Assembly: GCA_047967505.1 (NCBI GenBank)
Contig: CM106541.1
DNA from: Dipteris shenzhenensis
Taxonomy: Eukaryota > Polypodiophyta > Polypodiopsida > Gleicheniales
Reading direction: 5' to 3' (one strand)
Length of the DNA stretch: 64,000 nucleotides
Of the stretch, positions 25,038 through 37,000 are shown piece by piece. The position numbers were made by a program, and so were the translations under genes. The notes beneath the pieces were generated by a model. It had not been told where the DNA came from. It saw only the letters and a program-made list of their open reading frames with translations, and searched no databases. Numbering within the stretch: the stretch's first letter is position 1; each line of letters opens with the position of its first letter.

Positions 25038-28000
25038 TTGTCTTTCTTATTGAAGACAGGATATCTAAGTCTCCACTGAAGGGCTATTCTAAAGCTATGA
25101 GACTATCCATGGTTGAGGCTATGCTATAGAGGCTATGGGAGAACTATCTCCATGGGAGAAGGGCTCCTATAGAGGCTACGGGGTCTGTTGTTGAAGATAC
25201 TAATGCAACTGTTACTGCTGAAGCTACATGCGCTCCTTGGACTACTACCAGGCTATCTAGAGCTGTTGCATCAACTGTAGCTGCTGCTGGAGGTGCCTCT
25301 ATTGATGCTACTGCTAGAGGCGGAAGTGGAGCCACAATGGGAGATATTGCTGCATGAGGGGAGGGGATGCTTTTATAGGCCAAAAGAGTTGATGTCAGCC
25401 CACTGAAATTATTACAGAATGACACAATCTGTGTCAATCGACTTGCGACTGAGGCTCCCTGCTATCTGCTAGACGTACCATGTAACCATGCCGACCTGTT
25501 AGGTTGACATGGCTGCTGTTATATGCTCATGAACCTGTCAGCAGATGGCTTGCACTGTGAGCGTCGATTTTTATCTGTGTGCTCCATATGCTCTGTGCCC
25601 GGGATGCAAGCAGAGGTGGAGGAGGGAAGAGAGAGATTGACACACACACAAAACCAAACCACAAAAGCTCCATTCGATTCACTCAAAAAAACATGTACAC
25701 GCTGTGTCTCCACATACATCCCCGCCGCCCCCCCCCCCCCCCCCAACAACAAGAGCTCTCTCTCTCTCTCTCTAGAGAAATCCCCTCTATCAACACCCAA
25801 ACCTCTCGACACTTCCCTCTTTATACTCGTTTACACTTGACCCTTACTTTAGAAACTCAAGCACTCTATTCCCCCCCACAGGATCACGTCTCACACAAAG
25901 AAAATCGGGTAAATCTCTCTCCCTGACTCCAATTTCTGTGATTTCAGAGTTATCCCCGAGCTCTCGGGATCCCCCATCTTGCTCTGGACTCCATAGCGAA
26001 GTGGGGTTACATGGCTTAACATTGTCTCCCAAGCATGTGCTCATTCTTGGCATGGCTCGACATTGTCTCCAAAGCATGTTCTCATTCTTGGCAGCCAGGA
26101 GGGGGAAATGTCATATGTAAAAATTAGTTTCTGCAAATGTGTTACAATCCCTAATTAATCTCTCTTTCTTTCCACCGATTCACAGGTAAGGCAAATTCAC
26201 AGGCGCTAGCATCGTATTTTGCCTCCCAGCCTATCTCATGGATGGCATGCATACAAAGATACGTAACTTTATTTCCTTCATGCCTATCCACAAGCCCTCA
26301 GTTCCCTAGATGGTTCCCTCTGCCACATGTCATCATTCTAGACCTTTAGCTTGGTACACCATTTACCCCTCTCTTGGGGCACAATTAAAACATTTGCCCC
26401 TTGGCATTTTTACACATTTAGGTGCACCTAGGCCTGAGCACTCAGAACCACCTAGTCGATGCCAATACACCCTCACCTAGGACCATACACCCTCACCTAG
26501 GACCTTGGCAGTTACTTCCCTTGACCATTTTATTTACGCACATAAAATATTACAAAAGTCGGTCATCTGATCTTTCCGAGGTCATGCTATCTCGGCTAGA
26601 GCATAACATTCCTTCCCTCTTCAAGCATCAGCGTCCTCGATGATGAAATCTAGGAATACTCTCCGTAACTGGTATACGGATTCCCAGGTAGCTTCTGATA
26701 GAGGTAGACCATGCCATGCAACCAACACCGTGGGTATCTTCCGATTGCGCACTTGCATTGTTTCTCGGTCCAAGATTCTTGTTGGTTTGTGTCTTGCATT
26801 ATCCTCTATCTCCTGAAACAAAACAACACCTTCGATTAGTGAGCCACTTGTATGCAAAAATTTCTTTAAACGAGAAACATGAAACACTGGGTGCACCTTA
26901 CACCCCGGTGGTAATTCTAATTTATAGGTTACCTTGCCTATTCTTTTTAGAATTAACCATGGCCCATAATATCGAGGTGATAACTTAGCACACTCTCCTG
27001 CAGTCAAAGACTTAGAGTGCGAAGGAACTCTGAGAAAAACTTTTTCTCCTTCCTTAAATTCTCTAGTGGATCGGTTTTCATCCGCATACGCCTTAGCTCT
27101 ATCCATAGCTTGGCGGATGTTAGCTCTCGCAAGTGCTAGCATCTCCCGCATCTGAACCACAAAGTTCACGGCACTAGGCACTTTCTGAGGTATTCCAACT
27201 ATAGTTGGATTCGCTGGTCTATAACCATAGTTCAGTTCAAATGGACTAAACTCTGTAGAGAAATGTCTTCTATCATTGTAGGTAAACTCCAACAATGGCA
27301 ACCACTTGTCCCATGTATGTTGCCTCAATGACACATATGCTCTAAGCATATCCTCTAAAATTTGGTTGATTCTTTCTCTCTGACCATGATCCCCACTACT
27401 CATTCCCAACTCAGTCCTTAGTGTCTCAAATGCCGCAGTCTAAAAATGACCGGTAATTTGAAATCTCTGTCTGACACTATGGATTTGGGTAATCCATGCA
27501 GACGAAATATATGTCTAATAAACAAATCCGTCACTTGCAGGGCACTAACAGACTCTCTAGTTGGAATGAAGTGAGCCATCTTGGTAAGACGATCAATCAC
27601 CACAAGGATAGAATCATATCCACCTTGTGTCGTAGGCAGCCCTACAATAAAGTCCATGGGATGCGTCAATTTTACGAGCAAAAACCTATGAGCAGGTTTA
27701 TCCGAGCGTGTTTTTCAAGAGATTTTAAAAAATGTTTTTCTTTAGGAAACATGGTTTTTATACTTTTATTTTCACTAGAACTAGATCCCTTTATCATAAA
27801 AATATACAGACTAGTCACTCATTCATTTTTACACAACATAATTTTCTTATTTAGAGACATCCCTTTGTACCCCTGTTATTACCTTAAAAAAGTGTTGATT
27901 CCTTTAAGAAACATTCCTCATAATCACTCTCAATGTAATAATACTATGCATATATAATTACTTATTAACACATTTATATCATATGGCAATATCTTTTTAG

Positions 28001-31000
28001 TGTTTTTATAGCATATTTATGGACATGTTTCTAAAGAAGTTTAAATTACTATAAATAAGTATTAACTTGGGCTTATATATCACTCTCATAAAATACATGT
28101 AATATTTAATACTATATATGAAAGATTTTCCAAAATATAACTCCATAGATGTGCTCAAATGGGGTGTTCCGATCAATTTGAGTGGTTGAATGACTATATT
28201 TGGACATTGGATATGAAAGTTATGTCACTTTTAAAAGTGCTGTCCAAGGTAGTTTCGCCAGCGAAACTACCTTGGGAGACTTGCTTCAAAGGGGTTTTGT
28301 TGGCGAAACTACCTGGATGGCTTGCTTCAATGAGTTTTCTTTGAAGAAACTCTTTCATGAAGATAGGTTGAGAGAGGGTTTTCAATGTCACCCCCTATTA
28401 AGTAAAAGTTGTGAGAAGGATCATAAGGGAATTTTCATAGAGAAGTCTACTCTACATGTGGGTTTCTTCAAAAGCCATCCCATTATGCTCTCACCATTCC
28501 TACAGATTCACCTAAAGATTTTTGTATAAAATAGACATTGCTATAATACTTTGCATATTTCTAAGTGAAACTATGTTTTCTTCTGATCGATTTTTGCCAT
28601 ATTTATGCATAGTTGGAAGCTTTTTTTTTCCTTCGCTCGGACGCTCGGAAGATTTCGCTCAGAGAATGCTCGTCCCCAAGTCCATGGAAATGCTCTCCCA
28701 CTTACTTGGTGGTATCTCCAAGGGCTGTAAAAGTCCGGGTAGCTTCACCCGCTCTGCCTTACTTACCTGACACGAAAAACAACGTGTCACATATTCATGA
28801 ATATGCTTTTTCATCTTTGACCAAAAGAAATCTCGCTTCACGAGATCATATGTCTTCTCGACTCCTGGATGTCCTGCACATGGGCTATCATGGCATTGTC
28901 GAATGACTCTCTGCCTGAGATCATTCTGATTAGGTACTACTACCTTGCCATTTCTTTTCAGCATACCATCTCTTATGGCATATCTTGCATAAGTTTGGCC
29001 TTTTTAGATGCTAGGTCATCCTTTTCCCCGGGTTTTAACACATGAGCCTTAGGCCATAGGCTCTGGACGAACTCGTCCACCTTTTGAGTTTCTCTAATCT
29101 CAGCCATTAGAGCACTCTCTAACAACGTGAAACTCATGTTATGCATAATGCGGGACAATGCATCAGCAACTTTATTATCCTTCCCTCTTCGGTACCGAAT
29201 CGTCAAATTAAACTCCTGCATGAGTTCTACCCACCTAGCTTGGCGGCCTCTCAAGTCAGGTTGTTTACGAAAATGTTTCAGAGTATCATGATCAACATCC
29301 ACATAAAACTCTGATCCATACAAATAATGTCGCCATGTTTTCAAAGCATGGACAACAGCATACAACTCTAATTCATGAGTTGGCCAATTTCTTTGAGAGG
29401 GAGAAAGCTTCTTTCTTTCAAAGGCTACTGGCCTTTCCTCTTGGAGGAGAACTGCTCCTACCGCAATGCCACTTGCATCGGTTTCCAAGAACAATGGTTT
29501 CTGGGGATCAACTATTTTTAACGCCGGTCCTGTGACCACAGCTTGTTTTATGGTGTTAAAACTTTCCTGTTGATTCTGTCCCCATATAAAAGGTACTTTA
29601 TCTGAGGTCAGATCAGTCAATGGCGATACTATTTCAGAATATCCTTTGATATGCCTTCGATAAAATTGGACAAATCCCAAGAATGATCGCAAAGCGGTCA
29701 AACTCTGAGGGATTAGCCAAGTCAGTATCGCAGCCACTTTCTTTGGATCCATTTCTACCCCCTCTGGAGTAATTATGAATCCTAAATATTTAAGTCTAAC
29801 CATCCACAGTATAGTTTTCTTCTTATTTACATAAAGACTGGCTTTCCTCAAAGTACTGAACACTCTTAAGTGTTCGCGATGCTCAGTAATACTTTTACTG
29901 AATACCAGAATATCGTCAATAAAATGTACTACAAACTTTCCGATATACGGACGTAGTAAATCGTTCATAAGCATGACGAATGTAGCTAGAGCATTGCTAA
30001 GTCCAAAGGGCATTATCAAAAACTCATAATGACCAAACTTGCTTCTAAAAGCGGTTTTATGCACATCCTCGGCTCTAATACGGATCTAATGGTAGCCACA
30101 CTTAAGATCTATCTTACTGAAAATTACAGCCCCATGGAATGCATCTAGCAAAGCATCGATCCGAGCATCGGATACATGTGCTTAATAGTGATATTATTCA
30201 ATGCTCTATAATCTATACAGAGACGAAAAGTATCATCTTTCTTCCTCTTTAATATCACTGGGGAAGCAAAAGGTGAAAAACTGGGTTGAATCTGCCCCAG
30301 CTTGAGGTATTCTTCCAGTTGTCTTCGCACCTCAACTTCTTCTGTAAAGCTTAATCTATAGGGAGGTCTATTTATAGGTTCTGTCCCGCGATAAGCTCAA
30401 TTTAATGCTGAACATACCCATAAGGTAACTCATCCCTAAAACAATCAGAGAACTTCTTCGATATCTCTTTAGCCAACTCGGCCATTTCCCCATCTTGGGT
30501 AACCTCAATGCTAGCCGATGCATCATCAATCGACTCTACCGATGCTATACACAGACACAGAAACTCTTTCGGAGTCTTCCGAATTTCCATGGCTGAAATC
30601 AATGGTTCTCGAGGTAAATCCTTTTCACCTCGCAAAACATATTCTACCCTGTTCATCTTGAACTAGTAAATATGCTTTTTCCAATCAATGGCTGGATTTT
30701 TCCAAAAATGCCAAGCCATGCCTAGGGCTATATCTGCGTGAGCAAGCCTGGTCAACTCAAAGTCCAACTTCTCAACATAGTCTTGTATTCGAAGTTCCAA
30801 CTGGGTAACCCTTTGGTCCCATACTTCAATTGAACTTCTGTCCGCCATCCTGACCGTATAAGCATAGTCAGACGGACTAGTTTTCAACTTGAGCCTCTTA
30901 ATAAACTTCGAGTTAATTACCTTGTGCGTTGACGCTGAGTCAAACAACACAATCACATCATGATTGGCTACTTGCCCTTTCATTTCAATTAACTCGGGCT

Positions 31001-34000
31001 CATCGAAAACCGTATACCCCGTTGCTGCGGACTTTGAAAGGATGTTATCAGGTGCACCGCTTACTAACTTAGTAACAGACACACTTAACAACACAGGTAC
31101 TAACCTCTGAGAAGGTCCCGCCAATTACATCTGCATATGTTCCGCATTGGGACTCTCTTGCATTTCCACGTCGCATTCAGATATTATCATATTGGCCGTG
31201 CGACGGTCTTTGTTTAGTGGACAATCTTTCCACTGATGTCGCTGAAGGCAACCGAAGCACAATCCTTCTTTTCTAGCTTTTTCTTTTTGCTCAGGGGTCA
31301 ACAAGGACTTTGACCAATCCCGGGCTGCCATTGGAGTTACTTTTCTTTTCACTCCAACGGTGGTACTTGTCTTTGCTTGTCCCTCAACCGGCTTCACCTA
31401 CTTGGTTTGGCCACTTGGCTACGAGACACTTGTCTTTAAAGTCCATTTCCTCTGAAATCCCCCTTTTCTCGGGTACTCATGCTGAGTCCCTGCCTGCACA
31501 AATCCACTAGATCTGCCTCTGGCATCCTCATAGTTCAGGGCTACTGCAATAGATTCATCTAATGTAGTCACATATTTAGCCCGAACTCCCATTTTAATCT
31601 TGTCGTTCAATCCATAGATATAGTCTTTTCACTGAACCGACATAGGGAGAGGGTCTGTTATTTTCATAACACATTCCCTGAACTTGTTAGTGTACTCTGC
31701 CACCGACAAATTCCTCTGGCGAAGGTTTCTGTAAGCATCCCAAGCTCGGGACTCTTCGTCAGGTGGAAGAAAGTGTTTCTTAAATTCAGCCTTAAACCCT
31801 TCCCAGGTGGTAGGAGCAACCTGATCTTTCTGTTGTTTGATCCACCACCTATCCGCTGCCTCAATAAACAGGTGAGTGGTCTCGCGGATTTTCTTTAGAT
31901 CAGATCTGATTTCACAAATGGCGAAGGCTTCTTCCCACTTGTGTAACCAAACCTCGATCACATCAGAACTGCGCTCGGTCATCCGACCACCGTACTTCTC
32001 CGGTCTATAGTTGGCAATATTAGGTACCTTGACCTTTGCACGTTCTGATGAGTGTACACTGGGCTCTGGCTCTACTGGAGCTTTGTCCTTTTCATTTCTA
32101 GATGGTCTAGCCGACAAGGCTTGCACCATTTCTCTAATTTCATTTTGACCAATGTTCACTTGAAGCTGCTGGTTCATGATCTGCTGTAAAGCATCTTCTA
32201 ATACATAAATCCTACCCACCAGAGTAGGTGTTGTGTGATGGGACACTTCTTGTGTATACTACGCTTTAGATTCACCAGGATTTACCCTGGAATCCTATCC
32301 CTCTGTCTCCATTCTTTCAAAAGGGAAAATGGTTTTTTTTTCCCACTTCAGATTCCCCTTTGCTGTACAGGAATAATAAACTGCAAATTGAAAATTTGTA
32401 TATAAGGGAAAAGAACTGCTCCCTGGAAGCTCCACGTAATTCGAGTTCGGACGCCCTTCTTTCAGCCTAGTCTCTGTTTCGAAATCAGTCTCAGCCCACG
32501 GGCTAGTTACGTGACCACTAGTGTTGAATCTAGCTCGCCCACGTTCACGACTAAGGTATAAAGACCTGAGCTCTAAAGCTTTTTCCCCCAAGCTAGTAAA
32601 ATATATTACATCAGCGCCGGTCGTATGCCTAGCTTTGGAATTGAAATTGCAGTGAACTCAAGTGTAACTGCCATTTCCAATAACATAATCAATATGTTTG
32701 TGAGCGAGTCTTCCTCCCCTTCACCAAATTCTCATAACCAGACTGAGAGCGTCGAAGCTTGTGCGTCTCGTAACTATGACGTCGATGTAGCCCACGTAAC
32801 TGAAAGGCTTGTAATAAATCTAGACCTACTTCCCTCTTCAAGTAGCCCTGACGCGAGAAGCCAGGTCCTCACGTCAAGAAGTCCCACGTCTGCGCTCTAA
32901 AAAGTTTTGGAGATCACATCGTCGTGACCCACCACAGGACAACGGCAGTTGGTGCAGCTATAGATGCGTGGCCCATCCATGGCGAGATGGAAGAAGAGGC
33001 GTCGATAACAAAATATCCGTCCCTTGTTGTTTCTCGTTGCAAGGTCCTTTTCGGGCGCAATATTATCAGGATTTCAATTCTTTCTGTGAGTCCATTCCCA
33101 TTCTGAGTCCTCTCCGGAACTATCTGGCGTGCTTCGCGTTCGCACCCACAGTCTGTCAAACTGAGATTTGTGGCTTCTATACGACAAATCTTTCTCTTGT
33201 CGTGATCCCCTCGTTCAGCCTGCACGCTCTGATACCAAATGTTACAATCCCTGATTAATCTCTCTTTCTTTCCACCGATTCACGGGCAAGGCAAATTCAC
33301 AGGCGCTGGCGTCGTATTTTGCCTCCCAGCCTATCTCATGGATGGCATGCATACAAAGATACGTAACTTTATTTCCTTCATGCCTATCCACAAGCCCTCA
33401 GTTCCCTAGATGGTTCCCTCTGCCACATGTCATCATTCTAGACCTTTAGCTTGGTACACCATTTACCCCTCTCTTGGGGCACAAATTAAAACATTTGCCC
33501 CTTGGCATTTTTACACATTTAGGTGCACCTAGGCCTGAGCACTCAGAACCACCTAGTCGATGCCAATACACCCTCACCTAGGACCTTGGCAGTTTCTTCC
33601 CTTGACCATTTTATTTACGCACATAAAATATTACAAAAGTCGGTCATCTAAGGGAAAATGCCCACCGATCTTTCCGTGGTCATGCTATCTCGGCTAGAGC
33701 ATAACAAAATGCTTCTCAAGAAAAGCCACATAAGGATTTAGCTAAGTTGCAAAGTTAGAAGAAGGGTTGAAGTCAACTCTGAACGCAAATAATACAACTA
33801 ACAAAAACATTGTCCATATGCCAGAAAATGGAAGCAAATTATTTCCAGAACATGTGAATTTCTAAACATACTCAGTGTAAGAGAGAGAGACAAACTTGAA
33901 ATAGAATGGGCACTTACAGCACACAGCTTTTTGGTATTCTTCACAGCCTTCTTCAAATTCTCTAAGGTGGCTTGGTGATACTCTTCTGATCCCCAGGAGA

Positions 34001-37000
34001 AATCAAAACGAGCCACTACACAAAAAATCGAACCAAAGTTATTATGATAGCTCAAACCCCACCCCCCTCCTCTCTCTCTATCTCTCTCCCTCCCTCTCTC
34101 CCTGTATCTCCTCAACAAGGAAAGCTACACAAACCCTATATGTCAGGCTGAGCAACAAGCAGCAAAAATGTGAAATTCCGCATACAGCGAATGACCAGAA
34201 GGGTAGAAGGGGCACATCAAGATAGAAGAAGGAAAAATGTCAGGGAAAATGAGAGGGCCTTTGTGACAGCTTACCTCCAGCAGCACTAGAGGACCATTGA
34301 CAATGGGCATGGATCATAGAAAGGGGGAAGAAGTAAATAATTCCATTGACGGGACACGACAGACTGTGACAGACACTGTGGATCTTGATGCTGATCTTTT
34401 TTAGCCTCAACTGAGTGGGTCTCTTTCCAGCCTAGAGGATGCTACAGAGTGCTAAGTGGGGTGGAATGAAGATAGGCCATGGAAGATGTCCTCAAGAGCC
34501 GATCACTGGTGCATGCATCCTCAAATACCACCAGAGACTTTTTTTTGGCAAAGAAAGGAGCTTCTATTAATGCTTGAGAAAAAAGCCCATACAAAATCAG
34601 CTGCCAGAATAGGGCTTATGATGGTAAATACAAGAAGGAAAATCTGGCTGTTCCAGTCCAGCCTGCCGGAAATCCAGCAAACTGCATCCGGAACAGGGGC
34701 GAACAGCCACATATGCCTGCAGGCCAAGCCTTGCAGAAACGCTTGTACCTCGTGAGCCTGGGTCTCTGCGCTCCCAGCAGGCGCATAGAGTGAAGATGAT
34801 GTCCTGCCAAATAGCTACCAGTGTGGCTGCCAGTGGAACATATTGCCCTCCCATCATCTGACTGCAACGAGCGACCCAGATGTTCCAGTCAGTGATGCTG
34901 GCCACTGTCTCCCACACTGTCCTCCAGTAGCAACACCACCACCGGAGACTTCAGTTCCAAGATGAAAGAATGCATTGCCATGTGCATGGACAGGCTAGAT
35001 ACTCAGCTAGAAATGCAGCATGCCATGAAAAAGGAGAACAATGCCTTGAAACAGACGATGGATGAGCAGGCCTCATGCGGAGCTAGAGATTCAATATCTC
35101 TGTCATGGAGTTACAGAAGCCCCCGACTCCTTTGCTTTGGAGCTCTGAAAAGTAAGAATATAGCCCTGAGAAAGAGCTTGAAAGAACTTAAAACCAGACA
35201 TGGGCTCGAATGAAGGAATCTTGGAAAATAAGACACATATAGCCCTCAGCCCAAAGAGGCAACTACCCATAGTACATGGCTACACTACACATTGGACAGA
35301 GACCCACAGACCGTGGAATTTTGGGGATCAGGAGGAGTGGCATTTATTTCCCACTTACGTCTCCAAGCACATGACATCATGGGTACAAATAAGCATGCCT
35401 GCTGTACGTGGATCTAACTCAGGAGAACTTCGATTGTGAACATGTATATTGCAGCATGTTACTTTCCCCCCTAGGCATCCGATTATGCCAATGTGTAGCA
35501 GAAGAAATGACAGTTCCGTGTCTGCCACACAAAAACTCTTAAGCACATTGTATAGCAGTAATTACAAAGACTTTTAGATGAAGTTTCTAGAAAGGAGATC
35601 AGCATGTCCCATCTAGTCTTTGCAAAGCTTATGCCGACACACTCTATGATGTTCTCGACCAACCCAAGCCCAAATTCAGAGGGTGCGCCCCACCAGCTCC
35701 ACGCTCTACACGATGGCCTGCCTGAAGGAAGCCATTAAGAAGCTGCAAAATGGTAAGGCCAAGAATCAAGAAGGCCACGGTTGGGGGATACTTGCTCCAA
35801 TTCAAGCCAAGCTCGTCAATGAAGCCTTCAGCAAAGACTTTCCCACTTCTCGGGACCTGGACCACGAACATCATTATACCCATTCTCAACGCAAGAGATC
35901 CCATGGACGTAGGCAACTAACAGAACATTATGCTTGGCCACTTGATGGCCAAGATAATATGGTTCAGCTCATGAGATACATATCACTGAGTCTGCTTAGT
36001 GCACTGGCATTCGAGCGATTGGTTAGGCAGGTTTCACACACTCAACTACTGCATTGTGAATTTTCGAAAGGCCTTCTAATCGATACCATGGGCTCCTCTC
36101 CGAGCCTTAGGTATTGCACACCATGTTATTCAGGTTGGTCATGGCTCTGTGTGAAAGAATCGCACACACTGCACAGGGACTATCAGAGGAGGTGAGCAGC
36201 ACCATTTGTGTGAAACCTACCCTCTTTGGTCGTAGACACTCTTAGGGCCTGTTTCCCCGCCATGGGGTGCGGTGGCTGTGGCAGCAGATTCCGCCACCGG
36301 TGACCAATAGAGTCCACAGAGGCTCTGGTGGTCTGTTTTGGCCATCGGTGGCCATTCACCCAGCAGTCATTGTCAAACTGCTGGGTGCGTGCACCTGCAT
36401 GGCGCGGAAACAGGCCCTTAGTAGCCGTGATTTGACTCTAGCACAGACTTACGACGTTTACTAATCACGAAATCACGATTATGCATCTTGCCGTAAGAAT
36501 AGTTCCTTTACTCCAGTCCACTTAGGTAAGAGTAAGCGCCACGTATCCTTCCATAAATCCGAGCTAAGAGAAGAGAACAAAATGAGAAAACGAAAAGAGT
36601 ACAACGTGTACTCCTTTCACAAAAGACTAGAGACCGCTGACATCTATTTGGCATCGGTTATAAAATAAAATATTTGCCATCGATTTTGGAAAATAATTAT
36701 GGAGAAAGAAATTTGCAAAGCACCTACCCGACATTCCAGCCTTCAAACAGGCCTCGATTACTTCAACTGAGCGTGATTTGGGCCCAAGAGTTCCAATAAT
36801 CTTCGTCATTGCAGGAAAAAACGACTGGAGAAACAGCGAAGACAGGTTTCCGTCAAATAAACATGAAAAGCAAAATGAGAAGCCAATTGAAACCCCATAT
36901 TTCTGCTAAATATGAGCTCAACCTCTCAAGAGGGACAGCGAGACATTAGATAAAGATTAAGATCACCGTAGTTGCTTACAGGCTTGGATGGCTCCAGGAT

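Larger units (their letters stand above)
26140..33706 (-). mobile_element. Ty3/gypsy chromovirus, complete but inactive
   Basis: 7,567 bp with two LTRs, an initiator-tRNA primer-binding site, a polypurine tract and a perfect 5-bp target duplication. On the minus strand the order is gag, aspartic protease, reverse transcriptase, RNase H, integrase and a chromodomain-like C-terminus: Ty3/gypsy order, chromovirus type. The LTRs differ by a handful of substitutions plus indels of about 20 bp, so insertion is moderately old. Coding is broken by several in-frame stops, a frameshift at the start of RT, and a nested 1,018-bp insertion in the integrase. It lies in pyruvate kinase intron 3 in the same orientation as the gene. 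Confidence 0.95.

Noticed and set aside
25523-25926. 105- and 115-codon plus-strand frames
   Set aside because: Run through C-run and (CT)n low-complexity DNA without any recognisable domain.
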